Of a DNA stretch of 64,000 bases, positions 1 through 8,578 are shown piece by piece. The DNA is from an uncultured Lachnospiraceae bacterium (GTDB taxonomy: Bacteria; Bacillota; Clostridia; Lachnospirales; Lachnospiraceae), in assembly GCA_902796595.1 (NCBI GenBank), contig CADBPM010000026.1, positions 1 to 64,000 of the forward strand. The letters are read 5' to 3'. The notes below the pieces were generated by a model. The model was not told the DNA's origin and made no database searches. It was given only the letters and a program-made list of their open reading frames with translations. The translations under genes were made by a program, and so were the position numbers. Each line of letters opens with the position of its first letter. Position 1 is the stretch's first letter.

Positions 1-145
1 GCTTACTATAAATAAAACTGCAACATTCCATCATCAACCTTATTTTTTGCCATTTACAATTATAATACTATCTCATGAGACGCTAAAAAAACTATCATCT
101 ATAAACTTCAGACGGATGTAGATACTCTTTTTCTATTTTGTACGC

Positions 146-181
146 AAAACCCCCTATGTCATTACTGACATAGGGGGTTTT
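146..181 (-). terminator. Terminator of the decarboxylase operon
   Basis: A perfect 16-bp inverted repeat (146-161 and 166-181) with a TTAC loop and a C5/G5 core ends 22 bases past the stop codon of the alpha-subunit gene. The repeat ends in four T on either strand, so it could work in both directions. Positions 1-145 show no gene I can support. Confidence 0.85.
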
Positions 182-203
182 GGTCTGTCAACCAAGTATT
201 TAA

Positions 204-1640
204 TTAAACAGGGTATGCCTTATTTTCCTTGTCGGCTGCGTTTACATCAACGCCTGTCTTCTGTGCTTTTCTGTAAGCAAAGAAGTCAGTAGCAACCTGT
301 GGGAAAAGAGCATAATCAAGAACATCCTCCGGAGTAGGATTTTCAACAAGCTCTGCAGTCTTCTTTCTGAAATCGTCCATCTGAGGAGCAATGTGATCAG
401 CAGGACGGTCAGTCATCTGAGTTTCACCCGGCTTAAGAACCTTCTTAACTACTTCAGGGTCCATAGGCTTTACAGTAACACCAAATTCACCGGCAACAAG
501 CTTATGAGATTCCTTAGGAACCATCTTGTATCTCTCACCCATTATAACATTCATAACGGCCTGAGTACCAACGATCTGTGATGAAGGTGTAACAAGTGGT
601 GGTTCACCGAAGTCCTTACGAACTCTTGGAACTTCCTCGAGAACTTCTGTAAGCTTGTCATCCTTGCCAGCCTGATGAAGCTGACTGATAAGGTTTGAAA
701 GCATACCACCAGGAACCTGATACTTAAGAGTATTGACATTAACACCAAGAACTTTGGTAGACATAAGTCCGCTCTTGATGCACTCTTCACGATAAGGTGT
801 AAAGTAATCAGAGATTTCGATAACCTTATCCATATCAAGACCTGTATCAAAAGGAGTTCCCTGAAGAGCCTTGACCATAACATCCGTTGAAGGCTGTGAT
901 GTACCAAGTGCAAGTGGAGTAGATGCGGTATCAATTATATCTGCACCAGCCTCGATACACTTAAGGTATGTCATTGAGCCCATACCTGATGTATAGTGAG
1001 TATGGATCTCAATAGGAAGCTTTGTTCCTCTCTTAAGAGCCTTGACAAGGTCATAGCCCGCCTGTGGAAGAAGAAGACCTGCCATATCCTTGATACAAAG
1101 AGAGTCAGCTCCAAGCTCTTCAACATCGTGAGCAAGCTTCTCCCAGTACTCAAGAGTATAGGCATCACCTAATGTGTAACAGAGAGCAATCTGTGCATGA
1201 GCATTAGGGTTCTCCTGCTTACATGCCTTAACAGCATTTGCAGCAGTTTTAAGATTTCTTATATCGTTAAGGCAGTCGAAGATACGGATGATATCAATAC
1301 CATTTCCGATAGATCTCTTAACAAATTCCTCAACAACATCATCTGCATAATGGTTGTAACCAAGGATATTCTGACCACGGAAAAGCATCTGAAGCTTGGA
1401 ATTTGGAAGTCCCTTTCTAAGCTTTCTGAGTCTTTCCCAAGGATCTTCCTTAAGGAAACGAAGGCAGGCATCAAATGTAGCACCGCCCCAGCACTCTATT
1501 GCATGATATCCGACCTTATCCATCTTATCGAGGATAGGGAGCATTTCTTCAATAGGCATTCTGGTCGCAATAAGAGACTGATGTGCGTCACGAAGGACTG
1601 TCTCTGTAATGCCGACCTTTTTAGTAACCTGATCTGACAT
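204..1640 (-). CDS. oadA: Oxaloacetate decarboxylase alpha / transcarboxylase 5S-type carboxyltransferase subunit
   Basis: 478 aa, soluble TIM-barrel carboxyltransferase that moves CO2 between oxaloacetate/pyruvate and biotin. Active-site motifs are visible: RDAHQS (metal-ligand Asp18), the carbamylated-Lys motif CIKDMAG (Lys184), HTHYTSG (His213 and His215) and VPGGMLSN. It stops before any biotinyl domain, so it needs the separate carrier at 2901-3272. This is the architecture of the transcarboxylase 5S subunit and of pyruvate carboxylase subunit B. It is the last gene of the operon, 40 bp after oadB. AGGAGATAT lies just upstream of the ATG. Family assignment is secure; whether it works as decarboxylase or transcarboxylase is inference. 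Confidence 0.93.
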   Translation of the reverse strand: MSDQVTKKVGITETVLRDAHQSLIATRMPIEEMLPILDKMDKVGYHAIECWGGATFDACLRFLKEDPWERLRKLRKGLPNSKLQMLFRGQNILGYNHYADDVVEEFVKRSIGNGIDIIRIFDCLNDIRNLKTAANAVKACKQENPNAHAQIALCYTLGDAYTLEYWEKLAHDVEELGADSLCIKDMAGLLLPQAGYDLVKALKRGTKLPIEIHTHYTSGMGSMTYLKCIEAGADIIDTASTPLALGTSQPSTDVMVKALQGTPFDTGLDMDKVIEISDYFTPYREECIKSGLMSTKVLGVNVNTLKYQVPGGMLSNLISQLHQAGKDDKLTEVLEEVPRVRKDFGEPPLVTPSSQIVGTQAVMNVIMGERYKMVPKESHKLVAGEFGVTVKPMDPEVVKKVLKPGETQMTDRPADHIAPQMDDFRKKTAELVENPTPEDVLDYALFPQVATDFFAYRKAQKTGVDVNAADKENKAYPV

Positions 1641-1680
1641 ATTCTATATCTCCTTAATTAACTTATCATAACGGGTATAA

Positions 1681-2808
1681 TCATTTAACTCCAAATATAG
1701 CCATAAATACACCCGCCGCAACTGCAGTACCGATAACACCGGCAACGTTTGGTCCCATCGCATGCATGAGGAGGAAGTTAGTAGGATCAGTTTCAGCTCC
1801 GACCTTCTGAGATACACGGGCAGCCATTGGAACTGCAGAAACACCGGCAGAACCGATAAGCGGATTTATCTTACCATGAGTAAGATGGCATAAAAGCTTA
1901 CCAAAAAGAACACCTGTTGCAGTAGCAATAGCAAATGCTATAAGACCAAGAGCAACGATCTTAAGTGTTGTTACCTTAAGGAAAGCCTCTGCACTGGTAG
2001 TTGCTCCGACAGAAGTACCGAGAAGGATAACAACGATGTACATAAGTGCATTTGAAGCTGTTTCCTGAAGCTGCTTAACTACGCCTGACTCACGGAAAAG
2101 ATTACCAAGCATAAGCATACCAATAAGAGGTGCAGTTGTAGGAAGGATCAAAGTTACGACAATTGTAACTATAACAGGGAAGATAATCTTTTCAAGCTTA
2201 CTTACAGGACGAAGCTGCTGCATCTTGATAGAACGTTCTTTCTCTGTTGTTAAAAGCTTCATGATAGGTGGCTGTATGATAGGCACAAGTGACATATATG
2301 AATATGCCGCCACAGCTATAGGACCCATGTACTGACTCTGCTGCAGTTTACCTGCAAGGAAAATAGATGTAGGGCCATCGGCACCACCAATGATAGCGAT
2401 GGATGCTGCAGCCTTTCCGTTGAATCCAAGAAGGATTGCAAAGAAGTAAGCCGCAAATACACCAAACTGAGCAGCTGCACCCATGATAAAACTTATAGGG
2501 TTTGCAATGAGCGGACCAAAGTCTGTCATCGCACCAACACCTAAGAAGATAAGACAAGGTAAAATGGACAGCTCATCAAGTTTGTAGAAATAATAGAGAA
2601 GTCCGCCTTCCTTGATTATATCCGGATAGATATTTACAAGAAGCATACCAAAAGAAATCGGCACAAGTAAAAGAGGCTCATACCCTTTCTTTATGGCAAG
2701 GTAAAGAAACACAAGCGCAACAAAGATCATTATAACATTACCCGGTGTAAGGTAGGTAAATGCTGTCTGATCAGCAAGGTTGCGGAGTGTATTAAGTACA
2801 TATTCCAT
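1681..2808 (-). CDS. oadB: Na+-pumping decarboxylase beta subunit
   Basis: 375 aa polytopic membrane protein of the OadB/MmdB/GcdB family, which decarboxylates carboxybiotin and exports Na+. The family motifs [11 protein letters not shown] and [10 protein letters not shown] (Asp near residue 144, equivalent to the essential Asp of OadB) are present, with about nine hydrophobic segments. The reading frame stays open to a GTG at 2847. I chose the ATG at 2808 because CGGAGGT sits about 10 bases before it and the 2847 codon has no ribosome binding site. It lies 92 bp after the biotin carrier and before oadA. Confidence 0.93.
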   Translation of the reverse strand: MEYVLNTLRNLADQTAFTYLTPGNVIMIFVALVFLYLAIKKGYEPLLLVPISFGMLLVNIYPDIIKEGGLLYYFYKLDELSILPCLIFLGVGAMTDFGPLIANPISFIMGAAAQFGVFAAYFFAILLGFNGKAAASIAIIGGADGPTSIFLAGKLQQSQYMGPIAVAAYSYMSLVPIIQPPIMKLLTTEKERSIKMQQLRPVSKLEKIIFPVIVTIVVTLILPTTAPLIGMLMLGNLFRESGVVKQLQETASNALMYIVVILLGTSVGATTSAEAFLKVTTLKIVALGLIAFAIATATGVLFGKLLCHLTHGKINPLIGSAGVSAVPMAARVSQKVGAETDPTNFLLMHAMGPNVAGVIGTAVAAGVFMAIFGVK

Positions 2809-2900
2809 TACTGGATATACCTCCGATTCCTGGAGCACTGCTTTCACAGCACTCTGATCTACAGGCTATCTTAATAGCAAGCCTGCTGTTACCATTTACA

Positions 2901-3272
2901 TCAGTTAAGAGTTGCAAGAAGACTTCCAGACTCAACCTGATCATTAACGGCAACATTAACAGAAGCAATAGTACCATCCTTAGGAGCAACGATATCATTT
3001 TCCATCTTCATTGCTTCAAGTACCATTATAACGTCACCAGACTTAACAGCCTGACCTGCACTTACCTTAACAGAAAGGATCTTGCCTGGCATTGGACTGT
3101 TTACCTTTGTGTTTCCCTGTGCGCCGGCTGGAGCTGCAGCAGGAGCTGCCTTAGGAGCTGCGGCAGCAGGAGCTGCCTTCTTAACAACTGGTGCAGCTGC
3201 TGCCTGTCCAGCACCCTCTTCTACAGTTACATCATAAGCAGTACCGTTAACTGTGATTGTATAATTCTTCAT
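2901..3272 (-). CDS. Biotin carboxyl carrier protein (1.3S / OadA C-terminal type)
   Basis: 123 aa. A short N-terminal segment is followed by an Ala/Pro-rich flexible linker (about residues 22-52) and a biotinyl domain with the EAMKM motif; Lys89 is the biotin attachment site. The protein shuttles carboxybiotin between the soluble carboxyltransferases and the membrane beta subunit. The frame opens further upstream, but GGAGATT fits the ATG at 3272 (MKNYT...) best. Its position between the OadG-like gene and oadB is typical of methylmalonyl-CoA decarboxylase operons. Confidence 0.92.
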   Translation of the reverse strand: MKNYTITVNGTAYDVTVEEGAGQAAAAPVVKKAAPAAAAPKAAPAAAPAGAQGNTKVNSPMPGKILSVKVSAGQAVKSGDVIMVLEAMKMENDIVAPKDGTIASVNVAVNDQVESGSLLATLN

Positions 3273-3312
3273 GATCATAATCTCCATTCACATTAAAATG
3301 TTTGATTTCTTT

Positions 3313-4065
3313 TTACTGGGCTCTCTTCCATCCAGAAACATTGTGTCTTCTTATTGAACGAACAACAAGTCCATCAGCGGAAACATTGTTTTCTTCCTCA
3401 TAAGCCCTTATTGCAGCCGCAATAACTGCAGCTATCTCACCATCGTCAGCTACCTCGCCGACAGGTTCAGCAACAGGCGCAGGAGCACTTACAGCAGGAG
3501 CACTTGCAATTGCCGGCTCTTCCTTGCTCTTCTTTTCAAATACGCTTGTAAGCCTTGGGATAAGACTTATGATAAAACTGATAAAGATAAGAACAATGAA
3601 AATGAAAGCCATTGCAAGGATGGTATTTATACCGGCAAGTTCAAGCTTTTCAGCCATTGTCTGATATCTTTCAGAACCAAAGCTTGTCATATTACCCTTC
3701 TTGTCAAAAACAAGAGTAATATATGCAATACCATTTTTACACTTGATAGTTTCTGTTACAGAAGCTGTCTCGCCGTCGTCAGTGATCTTACCATCTGTAA
3801 CCTTAACGAGATCTCCTACTTCTTCCTTTACTGTTTCAAATGATTCAACTGAAGATTTGATCTCTTCTGAGGTTGAAGCATCTTCTTTCAGTGCAGTAAA
3901 ATCAGGGATCATCCATAACTGCTGTACGAACTGTTCGCCTTGTGAAAGAAGCTGCTGTGGATCATACTTGAATGCAGTCTTCTTGCTTTCAGTACTGCCG
4001 CAGCCACCCAGGATCATCATGCAGGAGAAAACGGTAAGTAATAAAGCTAAAATCCGTTTTTTCAT
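3313..4065 (-). CDS. Lipoprotein domain fused to OadG-type gamma/delta subunit
   Basis: 250 aa. The N-terminus is a lipoprotein signal ending in ILGGC (Cys22). About 120 polar residues follow, of a kind like small DUF3887-type extracellular domains. Then come one transmembrane helix (about 146-170), an Ala/Pro-rich linker, and a C-terminal tail with the OadG/MmdD pattern (EIAAVIAAAIRAYEEE and a final RRHNVSGWKR). OadG normally anchors the carboxyltransferase to the beta subunit and begins with its membrane helix. Here an apparently extracellular domain is added in front. It sits 17 bp after the carboxyltransferase gene and 40 bp before the biotin carrier. The C-terminal assignment is good; the N-terminal domain's role is unknown. 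Confidence 0.82.
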   Translation of the reverse strand: MKKRILALLLTVFSCMMILGGCGSTESKKTAFKYDPQQLLSQGEQFVQQLWMIPDFTALKEDASTSEEIKSSVESFETVKEEVGDLVKVTDGKITDDGETASVTETIKCKNGIAYITLVFDKKGNMTSFGSERYQTMAEKLELAGINTILAMAFIFIVLIFISFIISLIPRLTSVFEKKSKEEPAIASAPAVSAPAPVAEPVGEVADDGEIAAVIAAAIRAYEEENNVSADGLVVRSIRRHNVSGWKRAQ

Positions 4066-4082
4066 TTTTTAAATCCTCTCTG

Positions 4083-5522
4083 TCAGATAGTGCCGTGCTT
4101 CTTTGAAGGGCGGCTTTCCCTCTTTGTATAAAGCATCTCAAAAGCGTAGATAAGCTGCTTTCTTGTAGATGAAGGTTCGATTATGCTGTCAACAAAACCA
4201 CGCTTTGCAGCAGATACAGGGCTGTTCTGAAGCTTAGCATACTCATCTGCCTTCTGGGCAACCTTTGCTGCATCTGTTTCATCTGAATAAATGATCTCAG
4301 CTGCAAGCTTACTGTCCATCATACCGATCTCGGTATCTGGCCATGCAAAGACAAGATCAGCTCCGATATGCTTAGAATTCATTGCAATATAAGCACTGCC
4401 ATAAGCCTTGCCTGTTACAACATTTACCTTAGGCACCGTAGCATCTGCAAAAGCTGCTGTAAGTGCTGCAACACTCTTTGCAATGGTCTTTTCTTCATTT
4501 ACATCTGCTGCAAAACCGCAGACATTTGTAAATGTAAGAAGAGGTATCGAATAGGCATCACAGAACTTAACAAAATCAGCAGCCTTTCTTGCACCGTCAG
4601 ATGTAAGAACAGTATTGAACTTCTCAACACACTTAAAATCATCATCGAGAAGCTCTGCGCGATTGCCGATAGCACCTACTACATAGCCATTGAGTCTGAT
4701 GAAGCCTGTGACCATTTCCTTTGCAAAATCACTCTTAAGTTCAAGGAACCAGCCATTATCTGAAATCTCACGAAGAGAAACAGCAGTATCCTTAAGACTT
4801 GTTCCAAGACTTGCAACTGTACGGTTGATATCATCTGTGCATTCATCTGCAAAACCAGAATCTTCATTGTTTACAGGAAGAATGCTAACAAGCTCACGTG
4901 CCTTTGCAAGAGCAGCGGCATCGTCATCAGCAACGATGTCAACATTGCCTGCTTCTGCCTGAAAAGCTGCTGTACGAGTATCAAGCTTTTCGGTGTAGTT
5001 GCTCTTAAGTGCATTAGGTGAATTAACAAAAAGCTTTGCAGCATCGCGAGTCATGATAGTAAAATCTGACATAGCTGCATTCACTGCAACACCGCCGCCG
5101 CAAGTACCGCAGACAACAGTAACAACTGGGATAACTCCGCTTGCAAGTGCCTGTCTTGCATAAACCTTGCCAAATGCATCAAGAGCATCTGTTGACTCTT
5201 CAAGTCTGAGACCTGCACAGTCTGTGATCGCAACAACCGGTGCTCCGACCTTTGTTGCAAGATCATAAATATTTACGATCTTTCTTGCATGCATCTCTCC
5301 GAGTGATCCACCAAGAGCATCCTTGTCCTGACTGTAAACATAAACAAGATTGCCATCGATCAGACCATATCCAGCGATAACACCATCACCAGGTACATCT
5401 TTTTCAGTAAGGTTGAAATCAGTATTTCTCTTTGTAACAAGAGCGCCGATCTCAACAAAACTATTTTCGTCGAGAAGTGACAGAATCCTGTCTCTCGCCG
5501 ACAGTAACGTCTGACTACCCAT
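4083..5522 (-). CDS. mmdA: Acyl-CoA carboxyltransferase (MmdA / PccB / transcarboxylase 12S type)
   Basis: 479 aa, two crotonase-like halves. It transfers CO2 between a malonyl-type CoA (probably methylmalonyl-CoA) and biotin. Visible family features are GDGVIAGYG, KDALGGSLGEMHARK, the oxyanion-type GTCGGG, AYGSAYIAM and a C-terminal SRPSKKHGTI tail. Lys/Arg-ended PSKKHG tails are typical of MmdA and PccB. Start at 5522 is supported by GGAGG seven bases upstream. It is the first gene of the operon, which also encodes a second, OadA-type carboxyltransferase. The acyl-CoA substrate cannot be read from the sequence; the symbol is provisional. Confidence 0.85.
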   Translation of the reverse strand: MGSQTLLSARDRILSLLDENSFVEIGALVTKRNTDFNLTEKDVPGDGVIAGYGLIDGNLVYVYSQDKDALGGSLGEMHARKIVNIYDLATKVGAPVVAITDCAGLRLEESTDALDAFGKVYARQALASGVIPVVTVVCGTCGGGVAVNAAMSDFTIMTRDAAKLFVNSPNALKSNYTEKLDTRTAAFQAEAGNVDIVADDDAAALAKARELVSILPVNNEDSGFADECTDDINRTVASLGTSLKDTAVSLREISDNGWFLELKSDFAKEMVTGFIRLNGYVVGAIGNRAELLDDDFKCVEKFNTVLTSDGARKAADFVKFCDAYSIPLLTFTNVCGFAADVNEEKTIAKSVAALTAAFADATVPKVNVVTGKAYGSAYIAMNSKHIGADLVFAWPDTEIGMMDSKLAAEIIYSDETDAAKVAQKADEYAKLQNSPVSAAKRGFVDSIIEPSSTRKQLIYAFEMLYTKRESRPSKKHGTI

Positions 5523-5581
5523 TCTGAAACCTCCATTATATGAGTTGTTTAATGGCGATACAAAAATTATTGCCACTTAAT

Positions 5582-5610
5582 AGTATATATGTTTTAGAAG
5601 CAAATCACAA
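5582..5610 (-). promoter_or_regulatory. Promoter of the decarboxylase operon
   Basis: TTGTGA (5605-5610), 17-base spacer, TATACT (5582-5587) on the minus strand, 60 bp before the carboxyltransferase start. Confidence 0.65.
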
Positions 5611-5633
5611 GTATAAATTCACAAAATGTATTT

Positions 5634-6263
5634 TTATGATTCAAAATCTTTTATTTGCAAATTTTCTGTTTCGTCTTTACTGATATATTTTTCTATATCA
5701 TCGAATGACATCTGCAATTCTTCTGCCGCCTCTTGTTTCATGGAGCTTTCTTCCTCTTTAGTTATAACAGGAAGGTCTGTAAGATCCTTTATGCCAAAGC
5801 ATCTTAAAAACTGTTCTGTTGTACCAAAGACGATAGGTCTTCCCGGTGCATTAAGTCTTCCCGCCTCCTCCACAAAGCCGTATTCAACAAGCTTGTTGAT
5901 CGCGTGATCGCTGTTCACACCTCTGATCGTCTCAACATCAGTTCTTGTGACCGGCTGCTTATAGGCAACTATTGATAATGTTTCCAAAAGCGAATCGGTA
6001 AGCTCCTGTCTTTTAGGCACATGTGTTATCTTTATAAGAGTGTCGTACATTTCTCTCTTTGTACACATTTGAAATGACCCGTCAAGCTCTATTATTTTTA
6101 TACCATGACCTTCTTTCTCATATTCATCCATCAAAAGTGTCACAGCCTTTTTTACTGTTTCAACGTCACATCCGCACGCTGCGGCTATATCTTCCACCGG
6201 CACCGCTCTTCCCATAGTAAAAAGAATCGCTTCGATCTTTGCCATTAATTCCTTCAGTTCCAA
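5634..6263 (-). CDS. scpB: Segregation and condensation protein B
   Basis: 209 aa. ScpB is a winged-helix kleisin partner that works with SMC and ScpA in chromosome compaction. The N-terminus (ELKELMAKIEAILF) and the central SIVAYKQPVTR and GRPIVFGTTEQFL segments are typical. I place the start at a TTG (6263) one base after the scpA stop, preceded by GGGAGAT. An ATG at 6245 is the alternative. The acidic C-terminal tail is of variable type. Cotranscribed with scpA. Confidence 0.9.
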   Translation of the reverse strand: MELKELMAKIEAILFTMGRAVPVEDIAAACGCDVETVKKAVTLLMDEYEKEGHGIKIIELDGSFQMCTKREMYDTLIKITHVPKRQELTDSLLETLSIVAYKQPVTRTDVETIRGVNSDHAINKLVEYGFVEEAGRLNAPGRPIVFGTTEQFLRCFGIKDLTDLPVITKEEESSMKQEAAEELQMSFDDIEKYISKDETENLQIKDFES

Positions 6264-6264
6264 A

Positions 6265-7056
6265 TTACATATCTCCCATCTGTTCAAGCTCTTCTGCTGA
6301 AAGTTTGAGTTCAGCAACAAAATGTACTGTTATATCATCCGAGGCACCGTTCTGCACAACCTGCAAAGAACCAAGCTTCATAAGTTCAAGCAGCGCCAGA
6401 AAATTAACTATCACATGAAGCTTGTCCGGCTGCTCCATAAGAAATTCGGAAAAGCTGAATTCTCCCCTCTCCTTTGCATAACTGGTTAATGTCGGCAAAC
6501 ACTGCACAAGGCTTACAGGTTCCCTTTGGATCTTTCCAAAACTGCTTCTTACAGGGTCGATCTTATCATTCTGCTTTTTGATCACAAAATTGTAAATCTG
6601 GTGAAGCTTTGCCAGAGTAAGCCCTGCTGTCATTGCCTCAATATCCGGTTCTTCCTTATATTTTGCAACTTCCGCAGGGATCTGCGGTTCTCTGAAAACT
6701 GCATGAGCCGCATCCTTTTCATTTCTCTTAAGTAGTTTAGCGGAATATTTAAACATCTTATATTCAAGAAGCCTCTCAACAAGCTCCGCTCTCGGGTCAA
6801 TCTCCTCTCCCGTCTCTTCGTCTTTTTCTTTAGGCAAAAGCATCCTCGACTTTATATTCACAAGGGTAGAAGCCATTACAAGAAACGCACTTTCGCTGTC
6901 AAGATCCGGTATCTCCATACTGTTGATCACTTCTATGTACTGGTCAGTTATGGTTGAAATGGGGATGTCATATATATTTATCTTGTTTTTTTCAATAAGA
7001 TGAAGAAGAAGATCCATAGGACCTTCAAAAGCTTCAACTTTAACAGGTATTTCCAT
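6265..7056 (-). CDS. scpA: Segregation and condensation protein A (kleisin)
   Basis: 263 aa kleisin that bridges the SMC heads. The N-terminal FEGPMDLLLHLIEKNKINIY segment is diagnostic. The C-terminal winged helix (FLALLELMKLGSLQVVQ) is also present. First gene of the scpAB pair, with a weak AGGA ribosome binding site and its own promoter just downstream of the aroF terminator. Confidence 0.93.
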   Translation of the reverse strand: MEIPVKVEAFEGPMDLLLHLIEKNKINIYDIPISTITDQYIEVINSMEIPDLDSESAFLVMASTLVNIKSRMLLPKEKDEETGEEIDPRAELVERLLEYKMFKYSAKLLKRNEKDAAHAVFREPQIPAEVAKYKEEPDIEAMTAGLTLAKLHQIYNFVIKKQNDKIDPVRSSFGKIQREPVSLVQCLPTLTSYAKERGEFSFSEFLMEQPDKLHVIVNFLALLELMKLGSLQVVQNGASDDITVHFVAELKLSAEELEQMGDM

Positions 7057-7104
7057 ATTTAACTATTCCTATCATCTGATCATCTAAAACGCACTCACCA
7101 AACC

Positions 7105-7133
7105 ATTTTACCCCAGAAAAACCTTTTTTTCAA
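7105..7133 (-). promoter_or_regulatory. Promoter of scpAB
   Basis: TTGAAA (7128-7133), 17-base spacer, TAAAAT (7105-7110), minus strand, 48 bp before the scpA start. Confidence 0.6.
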
Positions 7134-7137
7134 CGAA

Positions 7138-7173
7138 AAAAGGCTACAACACTTTAAAAGTATTGTAGCCTTT
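7138..7173 (-). terminator. Terminator of the DAHP synthase gene
   Basis: A 14-bp stem with one G-U pair (AAAGGCTACAA arm) and a run of T on the minus strand, 27 bp after the aroF stop. Confidence 0.88.
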
Positions 7174-7199
7174 GAAACACATCATATAAAACCTTGGTT

Positions 7200-8228
7200 T
7201 TAGCAATGCTCCGCGATATAGTAAAGCAGTTCTTCTGTATCCTGCCAGCCAAGACACGGATCTGTAATAGACTGTCCGTATATATGCTCGCCTATTTTAT
7301 GGCTGCCTTCTATCAGATAGCTTTCTGTCATAATGCCCTTTACAACATCATGAATTGCAGGTGATACATTCCTGCTGTGAAGGACTTCTTTTATTATCCT
7401 AATCTGCTCCTTAAACTTCTTGCCTGAATTAGCATGATTGCTGTCAATTATAGCCGAATGATTAACCAGTTCGTGCCCGTCGTACAGCTCCATAAGAAGC
7501 TCTATATCTTCATAGTGATAGTTCGGTATATACTGACCATGCTTACTTACGGAACCCCTCAATACAGCATGTGCAAGGGGATTGCCGTCCGTCTTCACTT
7601 CCATATCCCTGTACATAAATGTATGCTTGTGCTGAGCCGCCTGAATCGAATTAAGCATTACATCAAGATATCCGCCGGTCGGATTTTTCATGCCGACAGG
7701 TATATCAAGACCGCTGCATACAAGCCTGTGCTGCTGATTTTCCACACTTCTTGCCCCAATGGCAACATAAGAAAGGATATCTGCCACATAAGGCCAGTTT
7801 TCCGGATAAAGCATTTCATCCGCGGCAAAAAGACCTGTTGACTCTATGCTGTGAAGGTGCATCTTTCTCATGGCTATAAGCCCCTCTGAAAGATCAGGTG
7901 CCTTCTCAGGATCTGGCTGATGAAGGATTCCCTTGTATCCGTCTCCTGTCGTTCTCGGCTTGTTGGTATAGATTCTTGGAACAACAAGAACCTTATCCTT
8001 TATCTTTTCCTGAATCTTTGCAAGCTTTTCAATGTACTCCACAACCGCATCTTCTCTATCTGCAGAGCAAGGTCCTATGATCATAAGAAACCTATCATCT
8101 TTTCCGATAAATATGTTTCTTATCTCTTCATCTCTCTTTTTCTTCTTTTCAATGTATTCAGATTTAAGCGGAAGCTTATCCAAAAGTTCCTCCGGTGTCA
8201 TCACCGGTTTTATGATATGTAAACTCAT
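7200..8228 (-). CDS. aroF: 3-deoxy-7-phosphoheptulonate (DAHP) synthase, class I
   Basis: 342 aa. Condenses phosphoenolpyruvate with erythrose-4-phosphate, the first shikimate-pathway step. Class I AroF/G/H motifs are present: IGPCSADRED, VPRIYTNKPRTTGDGYKG, GARSVENQQHR, KNPTGG, RGSVSKHG and DSNHANSGK. The start at 8228 has GAGGGGG five bases upstream; the frame extends 29 codons further without support. Monocistronic between a terminator and a hairpin-rich leader. The symbol is given for family; feedback specificity cannot be told. Confidence 0.92.
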   Translation of the reverse strand: MSLHIIKPVMTPEELLDKLPLKSEYIEKKKKRDEEIRNIFIGKDDRFLMIIGPCSADREDAVVEYIEKLAKIQEKIKDKVLVVPRIYTNKPRTTGDGYKGILHQPDPEKAPDLSEGLIAMRKMHLHSIESTGLFAADEMLYPENWPYVADILSYVAIGARSVENQQHRLVCSGLDIPVGMKNPTGGYLDVMLNSIQAAQHKHTFMYRDMEVKTDGNPLAHAVLRGSVSKHGQYIPNYHYEDIELLMELYDGHELVNHSAIIDSNHANSGKKFKEQIRIIKEVLHSRNVSPAIHDVVKGIMTESYLIEGSHKIGEHIYGQSITDPCLGWQDTEELLYYIAEHC

Positions 8229-8385
8229 CCATCCCCCTCTTGCCAGACTCCTTAACTCTGGCTTCTCTGATAATAATTTTATAATAAGCGAAGAAAATAA
8301 TTGTGGATAGAGCAAGCTCTATCCAGCATTAATTCTCGGCGACGTTTATCGCAAACGAAATTGCTTATTTCGTTTACGATATCTA
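8229..8385. other. Hairpin-rich leader region upstream of aroF
   Basis: Two inverted repeats precede the dispersed element at 8386. One is a perfect 9-bp palindrome GGATAGAGC/GCTCTATCC (8305-8324). The other is a 14-bp stem with one mismatch, TATCGCAAACGAAA/TTTCGTTTACGATA (8347-8381). A GCCAGA/TCTGGC hairpin lies just before the aroF ribosome binding site. No convincing promoter was found, although A/T-rich -10-like strings occur around 8275-8290. Confidence 0.5.
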
Positions 8386-8460
8386 TGTAACATCTGCTTT
8401 GCCTGATGCCACACTCTGCCGGTCAACACGAGAGCGTTTATCATGACCGGCTAGTCCTTA
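8386..8460 (+). repeat. Dispersed two-hairpin element, family 1, copy A
   Basis: First stem TGTAACAT (8386) with imperfect partner near 8406-8413. Second stem GCCGGTCA (8418-8425) / TGACCGGC (8444-8451) encloses a CGAGAGCG core, then CTAGTCCTT. Related copies lie at 15016-15092 and 32226-32301. Confidence 0.75.
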
Positions 8461-8540
8461 GCTTATCCTATTTTCCTTTTTCTTTCAATCCTTCTTCTAT
8501 TCCTTCTGGCACTACCTGATATTTTCTTCTATCATAGCAG

Positions 8541-8578
8541 TCAGGTTGAAATGAACCGCCGCAAGCATTTCAACCTGA
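8541..8578 (-). terminator. Hairpin at the 3' end of the radical SAM gene
   Basis: Perfect 13-bp inverted repeat TCAGGTTGAAATG (8541-8553) / CATTTCAACCTGA (8566-8578) that includes the stop codon of the upstream minus-strand gene. It lacks a clear T-run, so termination is only likely. Confidence 0.5.

Noticed and set aside
2809-2847. Longer oadB start at a GTG
   Set aside because: No ribosome binding site; the AGGAGG-like site for the ATG at 2808 would lie inside the coding sequence.
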